From contig JBCBST010000084.1 in assembly GCA_039819115.1 (NCBI GenBank), positions 1 to 14,345 on the forward strand: a DNA stretch of 14,345 nt, in the 5' to 3' direction. The stretch comes from JBCBST01 sp039819115 (GTDB lineage Bacteria; Bacteroidota; Rhodothermia; Balneolales; Balneolaceae). The position numbers were made by a program, and so were the translations under genes. Of the stretch, positions 1 to 7,170 are shown piece after piece. The notes below the pieces were generated by a model. That model saw only the letters and a list, made by a program, of their open reading frames with translations, did no database searches and was not told where the DNA came from. The stretch's first letter is position 1, and every line of letters starts with the position of its first letter.

Positions 1-1
1 A

Positions 2-490
2 GACGTCATTCAAACCAAACAAATTGAGACTCCTCCTCCTCCTCCTCGTCCGCCCGTGCCTGTAGAAGTTCCAAACGACGAGATCATTGAAGACGAAATT
101 CTTGATCTGGATGCTGAGCTCGACCTGGATGGTCCGCTGGATCTGCCACCTCCACCTCCGCCATCAGATGACGAACCCGAAGAAGAAGTCTTTGTTGTAG
201 TAGAGCAGATGCCTGAATTAAAAGGCGGTATTCGTGGTCTTCAGAAAAAGGTAGTGTATCCGGAAATGGCGCGCCGCGCCGGTATCGAAGGTCGGGTAAT
301 CCTTCAATTTGTTGTTGATGAGCGCGGAGAAGTAGTAAACCCACGGGTAGTGCGCAGCATTGGTGGCGGATGTGATGAAGCCGCACTTGAAGCACTAAAG
401 AAATATGGTAAGTTTAAGCCAGGCATGCAACGTGGGCGTCCTGTAAAAGTACAGTTCAGCTTGCCCATCGTTTTCAAGCTTGCCAACTAA
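2..490 (+). CDS. tonB: Energy transducer TonB, C-terminal part (5' end outside window)
   Basis: The reading frame is open from base 2 to a TAA at 488-490, so this is the last 162 residues of a longer protein; the GTG at 56 lies inside the frame and is not a credible start. TonB couples the proton motive force (through ExbB/ExbD) to TonB-dependent outer-membrane receptors. The visible part starts with a proline run, followed by a strongly acidic stretch, a second proline run, and then the typical linker VEQMPELKGG. The TonB C-terminal domain follows: YPEMARRAGIEGRVILQFVV, then an IGGGCDEAALEAL helix and the final KPGMQRGRPVKVQFSLPI strand. The N-terminal membrane anchor must lie upstream of the window. 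The domain style resembles TonB proteins of Rhodothermota and Balneolota. A strong terminator follows 22 bp after the stop. The family assignment is very secure; which receptors it serves cannot be told. Confidence 0.93.
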   Translation, partial: DVIQTKQIETPPPPPRPPVPVEVPNDEIIEDEILDLDAELDLDGPLDLPPPPPPSDDEPEEEVFVVVEQMPELKGGIRGLQKKVVYPEMARRAGIEGRVILQFVVDERGEVVNPRVVRSIGGGCDEAALEALKKYGKFKPGMQRGRPVKVQFSLPIVFKLAN

Positions 491-511
491 CTTCCCAGTA
501 TAACGTTTTAG

Positions 512-549
512 AAAAGTGCGTCATGGTTATACATGACGCACTTTTTTTG
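512..549 (+). terminator. Rho-independent terminator of tonB, shared with the convergent Nudix gene
   Basis: A perfect 14-bp inverted repeat, AAAAGTGCGTCATG (512-525) and CATGACGCACTTTT (532-545), has a 6-nt loop, and the T run continues to 548. On the plus strand this is a textbook intrinsic terminator for tonB. On the minus strand the same stem is followed by only four T before a C, so it should work less well there. The stem also encodes the last residues of the Nudix protein (KVRHV), and the Nudix stop codon lies in the loop. Confidence 0.87.
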
Positions 550-976
550 TTTTCAAAAGCAGGTTTGCCTTGACCAAAACCTCTCTCAGATTAGAAAAAG
601 CTACCTCATCCATTGCTCTTTCAATCCTTTCCCAGCGCACTTCTTCAATACCCTCTTCTTTTTGTGGAGTAAATTGATTTGAGCCCTCTTGTTCACTCAT
701 CAGGTACCAGTGGGTGATTTTCTTCACGGTATTTCCTTTATACGGGTAGTGATGCTCTGTTTCCATCAGGAATGAAACAATCATAGGTATTGGAATGCCA
801 ACTTCCTCCGCAACTTCACGAACGGCACATGCGGGTACGGATTCGAGCTCCCGTTTTCCTTTGGGTAGCTCCCAATCTCCCCTTGTTTTGATCAGGAGTA
901 CTTCAGGTTCACCAGTGACCATTCTGAATAAAACACCGCCTGCTGCTGTGACAGGTATGGGTGTATTATTGGTCAT
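527..976 (-). CDS. Nudix hydrolase family protein
   Basis: Nudix enzymes cleave nucleoside diphosphates linked to another moiety, using Mg2+ held by the Nudix box. I place the start at the ATG at 976 (149 aa): an AAGGA sits 7 nt upstream, whereas the in-frame ATG at 1018 lies deep in the preceding gene. The N-terminus PVTAAGGVLFRM and the strand ELPKG are typical. The box covers residues 40-61 and ends REVAEEVGI with the metal-binding glutamates intact. The spacing between its first Gly and the next conserved Glu is one residue short (ELE where families usually have ExGE). The gene overlaps the upstream DUF1844 gene by 11 bp, so the two are probably cotranscribed and translationally coupled. 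Its last codons lie in the bidirectional terminator. The family is secure; the substrate (for example (di)nucleotides, nucleoside polyphosphates or an oxidised nucleotide) cannot be told. Confidence 0.9.
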   Translation of the reverse strand: MTNNTPIPVTAAGGVLFRMVTGEPEVLLIKTRGDWELPKGKRELESVPACAVREVAEEVGIPIPMIVSFLMETEHHYPYKGNTVKKITHWYLMSEQEGSNQFTPQKEEGIEEVRWERIERAMDEVAFSNLREVLVKANLLLKTKKVRHV

Positions 977-1280
977 CTGCAGATCCTTCGGTCGACGGCT
1001 TTGCCGACTCGTCAGCATAGTTTAAACGGAGATTAGTAAGTGTTGTATCCAGATACGTTTTCAGTTCAGATGGAATATTACCATTTGTGTATTTGTCCAG
1101 CATGGTTAAAGTATCGATTGCAAACTGTGCGGTAGAAAGGTCCCGCTCTATGGCATCAGACGCCGGGTTTTTTATTTTACCAAGGCCCATCATTGCGATC
1201 TGCTGGTGCTGTTGAATTAACATCATGAACAGGAATTGTTCTTTCTGTTCTGCGGTCATGTTTTCCGGATTGAAATCCAT
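966..1280 (-). CDS. DUF1844 family protein
   Basis: A 104-residue cytosolic protein of unknown function that matches the DUF1844 pattern as I know it: an N-terminal helix with QFLFMMLIQQHQQIAMMGLG, then KNP, then DLSTAQFAIDTLTMLDKYTN followed by GNI and a closing helix ending LTNLRLNYADE. The C-terminal tail is polar and disordered-looking. I chose the ATG at 1280 because TAGGA lies 6 nt upstream; an in-frame ATG at 1295 has no such site and would add only five residues. The stop codon lies inside the start of the Nudix gene. The family has no established biochemical role, so only co-expression with the Nudix hydrolase can be inferred. Confidence 0.85.
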   Translation of the reverse strand: MDFNPENMTAEQKEQFLFMMLIQQHQQIAMMGLGKIKNPASDAIERDLSTAQFAIDTLTMLDKYTNGNIPSELKTYLDTTLTNLRLNYADESAKPSTEGSADDQ

Positions 1281-1389
1281 ACTTAGTCCTACCATTTAGT
1301 TCAAAAATTGCTGCTCTAAATGTACAGTGAATTCCAATAAATGAGTCAGGTTTTCTTACTTTCATGTGCTGAACCCTAATCCATTTGAA

Positions 1390-2580
1390 ATGGCAACAAT
1401 AAGACCATTTAAAGCATGGCGACCTGTACGAGAAGAGGCTCATGCTTTGAGTAGTGTACCTTACGATATCATCAATACCGAAGAAGCACGCTCACTCTAT
1501 CGTACACATGCCGAGGAGTTTTTAAAAGTGGTTCGGCCAGAGATTACTACCCCCGAACAGGAGGATATCTATTCCGATAGTGTTTATGAAGCCGGCAGAA
1601 AAAACCTGTACGAGTTGTTAAACTCCGATCGTATGGTTCAGGACTCAATACCTCGTTTATACGCTTACCGTCTGATTCAGGAAGAACATGAGCAATTGGG
1701 TGTTTTCGGGTGTGTTTCGGTTGAAGAATATGATCGCAATATCATTCTTAAGCACGAGCTTACAAGGCCAGCGAAAGAAAACGATCGTACCCGGCATATC
1801 CATACGCAACATGCGCATGCAGAACCTGTAATGATGGCCTTTGAAGACAATGCAGGTATTGAAGACATGCTGCGAAAGAGCCTGCAACATGCTGAAATGG
1901 TAGCAGATTTTACCCATTCTGATGGAGTACAACATACCATTTGGAAACTTGACGAGTTTGATGACCTTGCAAAAGCGTTTCGCCAGGTTCCAAATCTATA
2001 TATTGCGGATGGACATCACCGGTGTGCCGCTGCCTCCAGAGTGGCAAAAGAATTTCCTGAAAACGAAGAAGCGCAAGTTTTCCCGGCGGTATTATTCCCC
2101 GTTCGAATGCTCCAGATTCTTGCTTATAATCGGGTACTCATACACACCGATCCTTCTCTTATACATCATCTGTTAGCCGTTGAAGGCATCGAAAAAACGA
2201 CAAAAAAAACCCCAGACAAACCTGGAGACATTTGTTTGTACGTAAAATCAGAGTGGTATACCATCAGTTTACCTCAAACTCAGTCTGATACCATTGACCG
2301 TACGTTAGATGTGGCCAGGCTCCAGGAGTATATTCTGGAACCTATTCTGGGAATTGTTGATCAACGAAGCGATCCTGGAATTGACTTTGTTGGTGGTATC
2401 AGAGGAACCGAAGAACTTGAACGTATGGTAGATCAGGGAGAGGCATCTGCTGGTATTAGCATGTACCCTACCAGCATGAAAGAACTGGTTGAGGTTTCAG
2501 AAGCAGGCCTTTTGATGCCCCCAAAATCCACCTGGTTTGAACCGAAGCTTCGGTCAGGACTACTCATTCACACATTTTAA
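1390..2580 (+). CDS. DUF1015 family protein
   Basis: A 396-residue protein of the DUF1015 (COG4198) family. The N-terminus MATIRPFKAWRP followed by SSVPYDIIN (residues 21-29) is the family's characteristic opening, which is why I prefer the ATG at 1390; an in-frame ATG at 1366 would add eight residues. Neither has a clear Shine-Dalgarno. The family's signature IADGHHRC lies at residues 205-212, and the protein continues through the usual C-terminal part ending near PPKSTWFEPKLRSGLLI. No signal peptide or membrane segment is visible, so it should be cytosolic. serC starts 22 bp downstream on the same strand, which suggests one transcript and a role tied to serine biosynthesis. I recall DUF1015 genes beside serC/serA in Bacteroides-like genomes too. 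The biochemical function is not established to my knowledge. Confidence 0.9.
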   Translation: MATIRPFKAWRPVREEAHALSSVPYDIINTEEARSLYRTHAEEFLKVVRPEITTPEQEDIYSDSVYEAGRKNLYELLNSDRMVQDSIPRLYAYRLIQEEHEQLGVFGCVSVEEYDRNIILKHELTRPAKENDRTRHIHTQHAHAEPVMMAFEDNAGIEDMLRKSLQHAEMVADFTHSDGVQHTIWKLDEFDDLAKAFRQVPNLYIADGHHRCAAASRVAKEFPENEEAQVFPAVLFPVRMLQILAYNRVLIHTDPSLIHHLLAVEGIEKTTKKTPDKPGDICLYVKSEWYTISLPQTQSDTIDRTLDVARLQEYILEPILGIVDQRSDPGIDFVGGIRGTEELERMVDQGEASAGISMYPTSMKELVEVSEAGLLMPPKSTWFEPKLRSGLLIHTF

Positions 2581-2602
2581 CTCTACTTCTCATCAAATAA
2601 AT

Positions 2603-3679
2603 ATGAAACGCGTACATAATTTCAGCGCCGGTCCGGCGGCACTTCCAACTTCTGTATTGGAACAGGCTCAATCCGAATTACCTGATTACCAGGGGAAAGG
2701 GGCGTCCATTATGGAAATGAGCCATCGGGGACCAGAATACACCCAGGTGGAAGCTCAGGCAAAAGAACGGCTAACCCGGTTGCTCGGACTAGGAGATGAT
2801 TTTGAAATCCTTTTTTTACAAGGTGGTGCAAGTCAGCAATTTATGATGGTGCCCTACAATTTCTTAAGCGAAGGCCAAACGGCCGATTATATCAATACGG
2901 GATCCTGGAGCACAAAAGCTATTAAAGAAGCTACGCGATTTGGTACCGTGCACGTACCATTTTCAAGTGAAGACGGAAACTTCAACCGGGTACCCAGACA
3001 GGAGGAATTGACGTTTTCGGGGGATGCTGAATATGTGCATTTCACTTCAAACAACACGATTTTTGGTACTCAGTTTCCGACCGAACCTGATACGGCAGGT
3101 ATTCCGCTAGTGACCGATGCATCGTCTGATTTCCTGTGCCGCCCTATTGATGTAAAGAAGTATGGACTGATATACGCCGGAGCTCAAAAAAATCTGGGGC
3201 CGGCAGGTGTGGCTGTGGTGTTGGTGCGGAAGGATTTTCTGAGTAAAGGAAAGACGGATGTACCCACCATCCTGAAATACTCTACGCACGCGGAAAAGCT
3301 TTTTCATACTCCCCCTACGTACACCGTTTATCTGGTTAACCTGGTACTGGGCTGGGTTGAAGCAAATGGTGGTTTAGAAGGTTTTAAGAAGAAAAACGAA
3401 GAAAAAGCCGCTCTGCTGTACCAGGAGCTTGATGCCGATGATTTTTACAGGGGCACGGCAGAAACAGCATCCCGTTCACTCATGAATGTAACCTTTCGGT
3501 TGGGTACAGAAGAGTTAGAGGCTCAGTTTTTGAAAGAGGCCGCCAATCATGATCTGGTCGCATTAAAGGGGCACCGGAGTGTAGGTGGCATCCGTGCCAG
3601 TATGTATAATGCCTGCTCTCTGGAAACGGTTCAGGCTCTGGTAGGCTTTATGCAGGATTTCCGTTCTCGCAACGGCTAA
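2603..3679 (+). CDS. serC: Phosphoserine aminotransferase
   Basis: SerC transfers the amino group of glutamate to 3-phosphohydroxypyruvate to give phosphoserine, the second step of serine biosynthesis, and in some bacteria also acts in pyridoxal phosphate synthesis. The 358-residue length is normal. Hallmarks are the N-terminus VHNFSAGPAALP, MSHRGPEY with His41-Arg42, GGAS at 74-77, Trp102, and the PLP-binding lysine in YAGAQKNLGPAG (Lys196). The ending GHRSVGGIRASMYNA binds substrate phosphate/carboxylate in the family. I use the ATG at 2603; an upstream in-frame ATG at 2537 would overlap the DUF1015 gene and add a non-conserved tail. No serA or serB is in the window. The stop codon is only 6 bp from the stop of the convergent rhomboid gene. 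Confidence 0.97.
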   Translation: MKRVHNFSAGPAALPTSVLEQAQSELPDYQGKGASIMEMSHRGPEYTQVEAQAKERLTRLLGLGDDFEILFLQGGASQQFMMVPYNFLSEGQTADYINTGSWSTKAIKEATRFGTVHVPFSSEDGNFNRVPRQEELTFSGDAEYVHFTSNNTIFGTQFPTEPDTAGIPLVTDASSDFLCRPIDVKKYGLIYAGAQKNLGPAGVAVVLVRKDFLSKGKTDVPTILKYSTHAEKLFHTPPTYTVYLVNLVLGWVEANGGLEGFKKKNEEKAALLYQELDADDFYRGTAETASRSLMNVTFRLGTEELEAQFLKEAANHDLVALKGHRSVGGIRASMYNACSLETVQALVGFMQDFRSRNG

Positions 3680-3687
3680 CTTTTTTT
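3661..3687 (+). terminator. Possible weak terminator at the end of serC
   Basis: A 5-bp stem CCGTT/AACGG with loop CTCGC (3661-3675) lies in the last serC codons, followed by CTAAC (containing the stop) and then seven T (3681-3687). The stem is short and sits five bases from the T run, so it would be an inefficient intrinsic terminator at best. Confidence 0.3.
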
Positions 3688-4294
3688 AGTTGTACAAACC
3701 CAATAGCGTGATGATATGATCGATCGTATTGGGTACAAAAAGAACTAAATATACGATGCCCCATAGTGAACCGGCTATGTGGGCCTCGTGATTGATTTTG
3801 CTGCCCTCGCGCTTACTGGCATATATACTGTATGCCAGAAAAAGGAAACCGAAGATAAAAGCGGGGATACCAATTGGGATAAGAAACAGATAAATCCTAT
3901 CCATGGGGAACAGCAGAATAAATCCGAATAAAACGCTTTCTACCGCTCCCGAAGCGCCCAAGGTTGCATATTGAGGATTATTCTTATGGCGAATTAATGA
4001 AGGTAAAGAGGAGGCGACCAGACCGGATAGATATAATGCAATAAAATGCCCGGCACCTATCGACTGCTCCATTACAGGGCCAAAGAACAAAAGCGTAATC
4101 ATATTGAAAAGCAGGTGGGAGAAATCTGCGTGAACAAAACCAGAGGTAATGACCTCATACCAGGTTTTTTGGCGTATCGCCCGATAAGGAATCAGCATCA
4201 GATGGGAGACTACCTGCGGAGCATATAGGATACCTGCGGCTGATATCAGAACAGTGCCTCCGACAATGAATAGGGTAATGGGGGTAAGAAACAT
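3686..4294 (-). CDS. Rhomboid family intramembrane serine protease
   Basis: A 202-residue multi-pass membrane protein of the rhomboid family, which cuts transmembrane substrates inside the bilayer with a Ser-His dyad. The core elements are all visible: SHLLFNM (His60, Asn64) in the second core helix, the catalytic GASG motif with Ser115, and NHEAHIAGSLWG containing His172. About six hydrophobic segments are present, starting with a helix at residues 5-23, and there is no extra domain, so it is a minimal bacterial rhomboid. The start ATG at 4294 follows an AT-rich leader. It is convergent with serC (6-bp gap) and diverges from the histidine kinase gene across 192 bp. The substrate cannot be inferred from the neighbourhood. 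Confidence 0.95.
   Translation of the reverse strand: MFLTPITLFIVGGTVLISAAGILYAPQVVSHLMLIPYRAIRQKTWYEVITSGFVHADFSHLLFNMITLLFFGPVMEQSIGAGHFIALYLSGLVASSLPSLIRHKNNPQYATLGASGAVESVLFGFILLFPMDRIYLFLIPIGIPAFIFGFLFLAYSIYASKREGSKINHEAHIAGSLWGIVYLVLFVPNTIDHIITLLGLYN
3690..3738. repeat. Imperfect inverted repeat at the 3' end of the rhomboid gene
   Basis: TTGTAC-aaac-CCAATA (3690-3705) pairs with TATTGGGTACAA (3727-3738) except for a 4-nt bulge; the inner 8 bp ACCCAATA/TATTGGGT is perfect. The 21-nt loop contains the palindrome GATCGATC. It lies in the last rhomboid codons and just downstream of the serC T run. It lacks a following T run on either strand, so it is not a standard terminator. It could stabilise the 3' end of a serC readthrough transcript, or be chance. 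Confidence 0.35.
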
Positions 4295-4486
4295 AAATGA
4301 AAGTAAGCATATCGCATGTTAATGGAGTACTCAACGTATAAAGCTGTTAAAGCAGATGCAGAAAGTGGGTAGAGTCTCGTCGAGAACGTGCCTGGTTCAG
4401 CATTAAAACCTTCTAAACACGGGTAAGTGGGAATCTTTTTAAATTAGACTATATTCAGTCAAGAGCTTTAGAGTTTTAGTTTTGCT
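4295..4486. other. Divergent intergenic region, rhomboid / histidine kinase
   Basis: This 192-bp AT-rich gap separates the divergent rhomboid and kinase genes and should carry both promoters. I see no convincing paired promoter boxes, no hairpin and no small gene. A Bacteroidota-style TAnnTTTG match (TAGTTTTG, 4477-4484) ends only 2 bp before the annotated kinase ATG and lacks a proper -33 partner. Confidence 0.5.
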
Positions 4487-6379
4487 ATGGAGAACGCAGT
4501 AGGTGCATCATTAAGGGTATTGAAGGATACGTTTGTAGCTTTATGGTTAGCGGCGTTTCTGTTTCCGGTTTCCGGTATTTCACAGGAATCAACAATAAGA
4601 GATTCCCTGAGAATGGAATATGGCCAGCTGGAGAAGGAGTTTCATAACGCCTTGAACAGAAATCTGGATGAGGCTGATTCGCTGATGGAACGTGCATTGA
4701 CCTACGCTAACCGACTGAACAATGACGTGTTAAGAGCGAAAACATACAATAATCTCGGAGAGATTTACTACAACCGCGGCCAGCTGGAAGATGCCTTGAT
4801 TTACTTCAACAATGCCGTTCAACTATCTAAAACGGTTAATAAAAATGATATCGTCGCCAATGTAGATTTTGATTTAGGGTTGTTCTATTCAGATCTGGGA
4901 TTACAGGAAACGGCATTGGCAGCTCTTCGGGCATCAGAAAAAGAGTTTCTGATCGAACCGTACATGCGTAATCGACTCCTGGTAAGCCTGGAGATAGCCA
5001 ATGTACTGGCTGAGCTAAAGAGAAATACGGAGGCATTAAAAAGGCTGAGAGATATCATGGATCAGATTCCAGAGCCGGAAACTCAAGCCGATGATCAGTG
5101 GCTCTACTTCTACCTCATTATTGTTGAGAGCTATATTGAAATGAAGGATTTTGCGTCAGCTGAGCAGTACCTTAAACGAATTGAGAAGCCGGCTTTATCT
5201 ACGGATAAGAATTTCTACAAAGGCCTTTATGCGTTCTTACAAAGCAAGATATCGTCTAAAACAGATCGGCTAGATGAGGCAAAGGCCTGGGGTGAAGAGT
5301 CACTGGCTCGTTTTGAAGAACATGGTGATGTGTTTGAACAAGCAAGAATACAGCTTCAGCTTGCCTTTGTAAGCAGGAAGCAAGGAAGGGAAGCAGAAGC
5401 GATGAACTATCTGTTTTCCGTTAAAGGAATTAACGATCGCCTGCTCAGTCAAAGAGAAGCGGTATTCAGAATTAATCTCGATAGCAGGGAAGAAACCATT
5501 GAACAGTATCAGAATCGGGTAAACGAATTTGAAACGGCCCGAAGAATACGGCAGATCATAGGCCCGATCATTGTGTTACTTCTGGTCAGCTTATCTGTTC
5601 TCGCCTTTGTGTTGTACCGTTCTTTGAAGAGTAACCGTGTATTGTCTACCAACCTGGAAGCCCAGGCTGCGCAGTTAAGCAGGTTCAATGACGATAAAAA
5701 CCATTTTATAGGGGTCGTTTCTCACGATCTGAGAAGTCCGCTGAATTCCATAACCGCATTATCTGAACTCATGCTATCTAGTATAGACGAGCTCTCCTTG
5801 AACGAGGTTAAAGAGTATGTGGAAATCATCGATCAATCTGCGAACAGAATGACTCAGATGGTTAACAATATGCTCGATGTTAATCGAATAGAACAGGGAT
5901 TGAGAACAATCACGTTAGAATCTATCTCTGTGAATGAAATTGTACAGAAATGTTATACCGGGTTAAAGAAGTATGGATCTGAAAAATTAATCGCCACTTC
6001 CCTGGAATTAGATGAAGACCCGCTGGAAGCCATAGCCGATTCTAATGCGCTGTACCGGGTCGTTGAAAACCTGTTGAGCAACGCCTATAAATTCTCTGAA
6101 AAGAACACGAGAGTAACCCTTAGTACATCACATACTAAGAGTGAAGTGCTCATCAGTATCAAAGATGAAGGCCCAGGAATATCCACGATAGAAATGGATC
6201 GTTTGTTCACCAAATTTGCCAAACTATCTGCATCCCCGACAGGTAATGAAAAATCTACAGGTTTGGGATTGTATATTGTTCATAGTCTGGTTCAGGAAAT
6301 GAATGGCACCGTTAACGTGAACAGTGTATTAGGCGAGGGCAGCACATTTATCGTTACACTTCCACGGGGAAGGGCGTAG
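4487..6379 (+). CDS. TPR-repeat membrane sensor histidine kinase
   Basis: A 630-residue sensor kinase. A signal peptide or N-terminal anchor spans about residues 14-32 (VALWLAAFLFPVSG). Residues about 40-350 form a helical TPR-type repeat region (for example NNLGEIYYNRGQLEDALIYF), presumably periplasmic. A single membrane helix follows at about 359-377 (IVLLLVSLSVLAFVLY) and then a short coiled linker. The HisKA motif FIGVVSHDLRSPLNSI has phospho-acceptor His413. The ATPase domain shows the N box ENLLSNAYKFS (527-537), G1 DEGPGI (560-565) and G2 STGLGLYIV (590-598). It ends without a receiver domain, and no response regulator gene is in the window. rlpA follows after 42 bp and could be cotranscribed. 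A TTG at 4520 giving a start at KDTFVALW is a possible shorter form. The signal and partner are unknown. Confidence 0.93.
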   Translation: MENAVGASLRVLKDTFVALWLAAFLFPVSGISQESTIRDSLRMEYGQLEKEFHNALNRNLDEADSLMERALTYANRLNNDVLRAKTYNNLGEIYYNRGQLEDALIYFNNAVQLSKTVNKNDIVANVDFDLGLFYSDLGLQETALAALRASEKEFLIEPYMRNRLLVSLEIANVLAELKRNTEALKRLRDIMDQIPEPETQADDQWLYFYLIIVESYIEMKDFASAEQYLKRIEKPALSTDKNFYKGLYAFLQSKISSKTDRLDEAKAWGEESLARFEEHGDVFEQARIQLQLAFVSRKQGREAEAMNYLFSVKGINDRLLSQREAVFRINLDSREETIEQYQNRVNEFETARRIRQIIGPIIVLLLVSLSVLAFVLYRSLKSNRVLSTNLEAQAAQLSRFNDDKNHFIGVVSHDLRSPLNSITALSELMLSSIDELSLNEVKEYVEIIDQSANRMTQMVNNMLDVNRIEQGLRTITLESISVNEIVQKCYTGLKKYGSEKLIATSLELDEDPLEAIADSNALYRVVENLLSNAYKFSEKNTRVTLSTSHTKSEVLISIKDEGPGISTIEMDRLFTKFAKLSASPTGNEKSTGLGLYIVHSLVQEMNGTVNVNSVLGEGSTFIVTLPRGRA

Positions 6380-6380
6380 C

Positions 6381-6406
6381 GATTCTTTTTACAGAATCCT
6401 ATTTTT
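6381..6406 (+). terminator. Weak AT-rich hairpin between the kinase and rlpA genes
   Basis: GATTCT (6381-6386) pairs with AGAATC (6393-6398) over a 6-nt loop and is followed two bases later by A and TTTTT. The 6-bp stem is too weak to be a strong terminator. It may attenuate transcription into rlpA or be insignificant. The octamer ACAGAATC occurs here and again directly before the rlpA ATG. Confidence 0.22.
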
Positions 6407-6421
6407 CGAAAAAACAGAATC

Positions 6422-7096
6422 ATGTCATTTAGCAGAATATCCTTTTTGTTCTTAGTGGTTATCCTGGTGTTTACTACGGCCTGCGGTACTACTTCAAGAT
6501 CTAAACGTACCTTTGATGATGCGTATAAGACCAACACACTTTCCGCTATCGAAACGGGAGTAGCGAGTTGGTACGGACCCAATTTTAACGGAAAGCTCAC
6601 CGCTAATGGTGAAATCTATGATATGGATGGAATGACGGCAGCACACCGCACGCTTCCGTTCAATACGGTTGTGAAAGTAGAAAACCTGGATAATGGCCAG
6701 TCGGTAGTGGTTCGTATAAATGACCGTGGTCCTTTCGCAAAAAACAGAATTATCGATTTATCCCGGGAGGCCGCAAAGCGTATGCAAATGATTGGACCGG
6801 GTACAGCCCGTGTGAGATTGTATGTAGTTGAGGGAGAAGCCGATCTGTCTCGTGTGAAGGACCTGAAAAATGCAACATATACGGTACAGCTGGCTTCGTA
6901 TAAAAGTAAAGTGAAAGCCGATGAGCTTTCAGGACGGGTTAGGGGTAGCCGGGTGCAATCGGTTCAGGTAGATGGCGAAACCTGGTACAGAGTATACATG
7001 GGCACCTTTACTGATGTTGAAAAGGCCAAACAGGAACAACAGCGGTTAGAGGGTAGAGGAATAGATGGATTCGTAAAGCAGCTCGAAAATAATTGA
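6422..7096 (+). CDS. rlpA: Septal ring lytic transglycosylase RlpA family lipoprotein with SPOR domain
   Basis: A 224-residue lipoprotein. The hydrophobic N-terminus ends VFTTAC with Cys21; the lipobox is loose (Thr at -3) but followed by a polar linker. The double-psi beta-barrel domain spans about residues 45-136: GVASWYGPNFNGKLTANGE, then MTAAHRTLPFNT, VRINDRGPF and RIIDLSREAA. Glu64, His75 and Asp101 correspond to the conserved residues needed for glycan cleavage in active RlpA proteins. A SPOR domain covers about 152-222 (YTVQLASY, then WYRVYMGTF), which in the family binds denuded septal peptidoglycan. The protein therefore probably acts at the division septum, anchored in the outer membrane. 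The gene lies 42 bp after the histidine kinase on the same strand. Family assignment is secure; enzymatic activity is inferred. Confidence 0.93.
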   Translation: MSFSRISFLFLVVILVFTTACGTTSRSKRTFDDAYKTNTLSAIETGVASWYGPNFNGKLTANGEIYDMDGMTAAHRTLPFNTVVKVENLDNGQSVVVRINDRGPFAKNRIIDLSREAAKRMQMIGPGTARVRLYVVEGEADLSRVKDLKNATYTVQLASYKSKVKADELSGRVRGSRVQSVQVDGETWYRVYMGTFTDVEKAKQEQQRLEGRGIDGFVKQLENN

Positions 7097-7170
7097 TTTT
7101 CTTTTTTGGGAATCAAATGCCCTTTTTATGCGGTTAGCACACTGTTCATTATACGCTACCGTACTCATCT

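Noticed and set aside
2537..2602. Extended serC start adding 22 residues
   Set aside because: The extension overlaps the DUF1015 gene, and the conserved SerC N-terminus begins at the ATG at 2603.
4477..4484. TAGTTTTG matching the TAnnTTTG promoter box before the histidine kinase
   Set aside because: There is no TTG partner at the right distance, and a transcript start about 7 nt downstream would fall after the chosen ATG.
7091..7127. Terminator-like TTGATT/AATCAA inverted repeat after rlpA followed by GCCCTTTTT
   Set aside because: The T run lies too far from the AT-only 6-bp stem, and the alternative GGG/CCC stem is only 3 bp.
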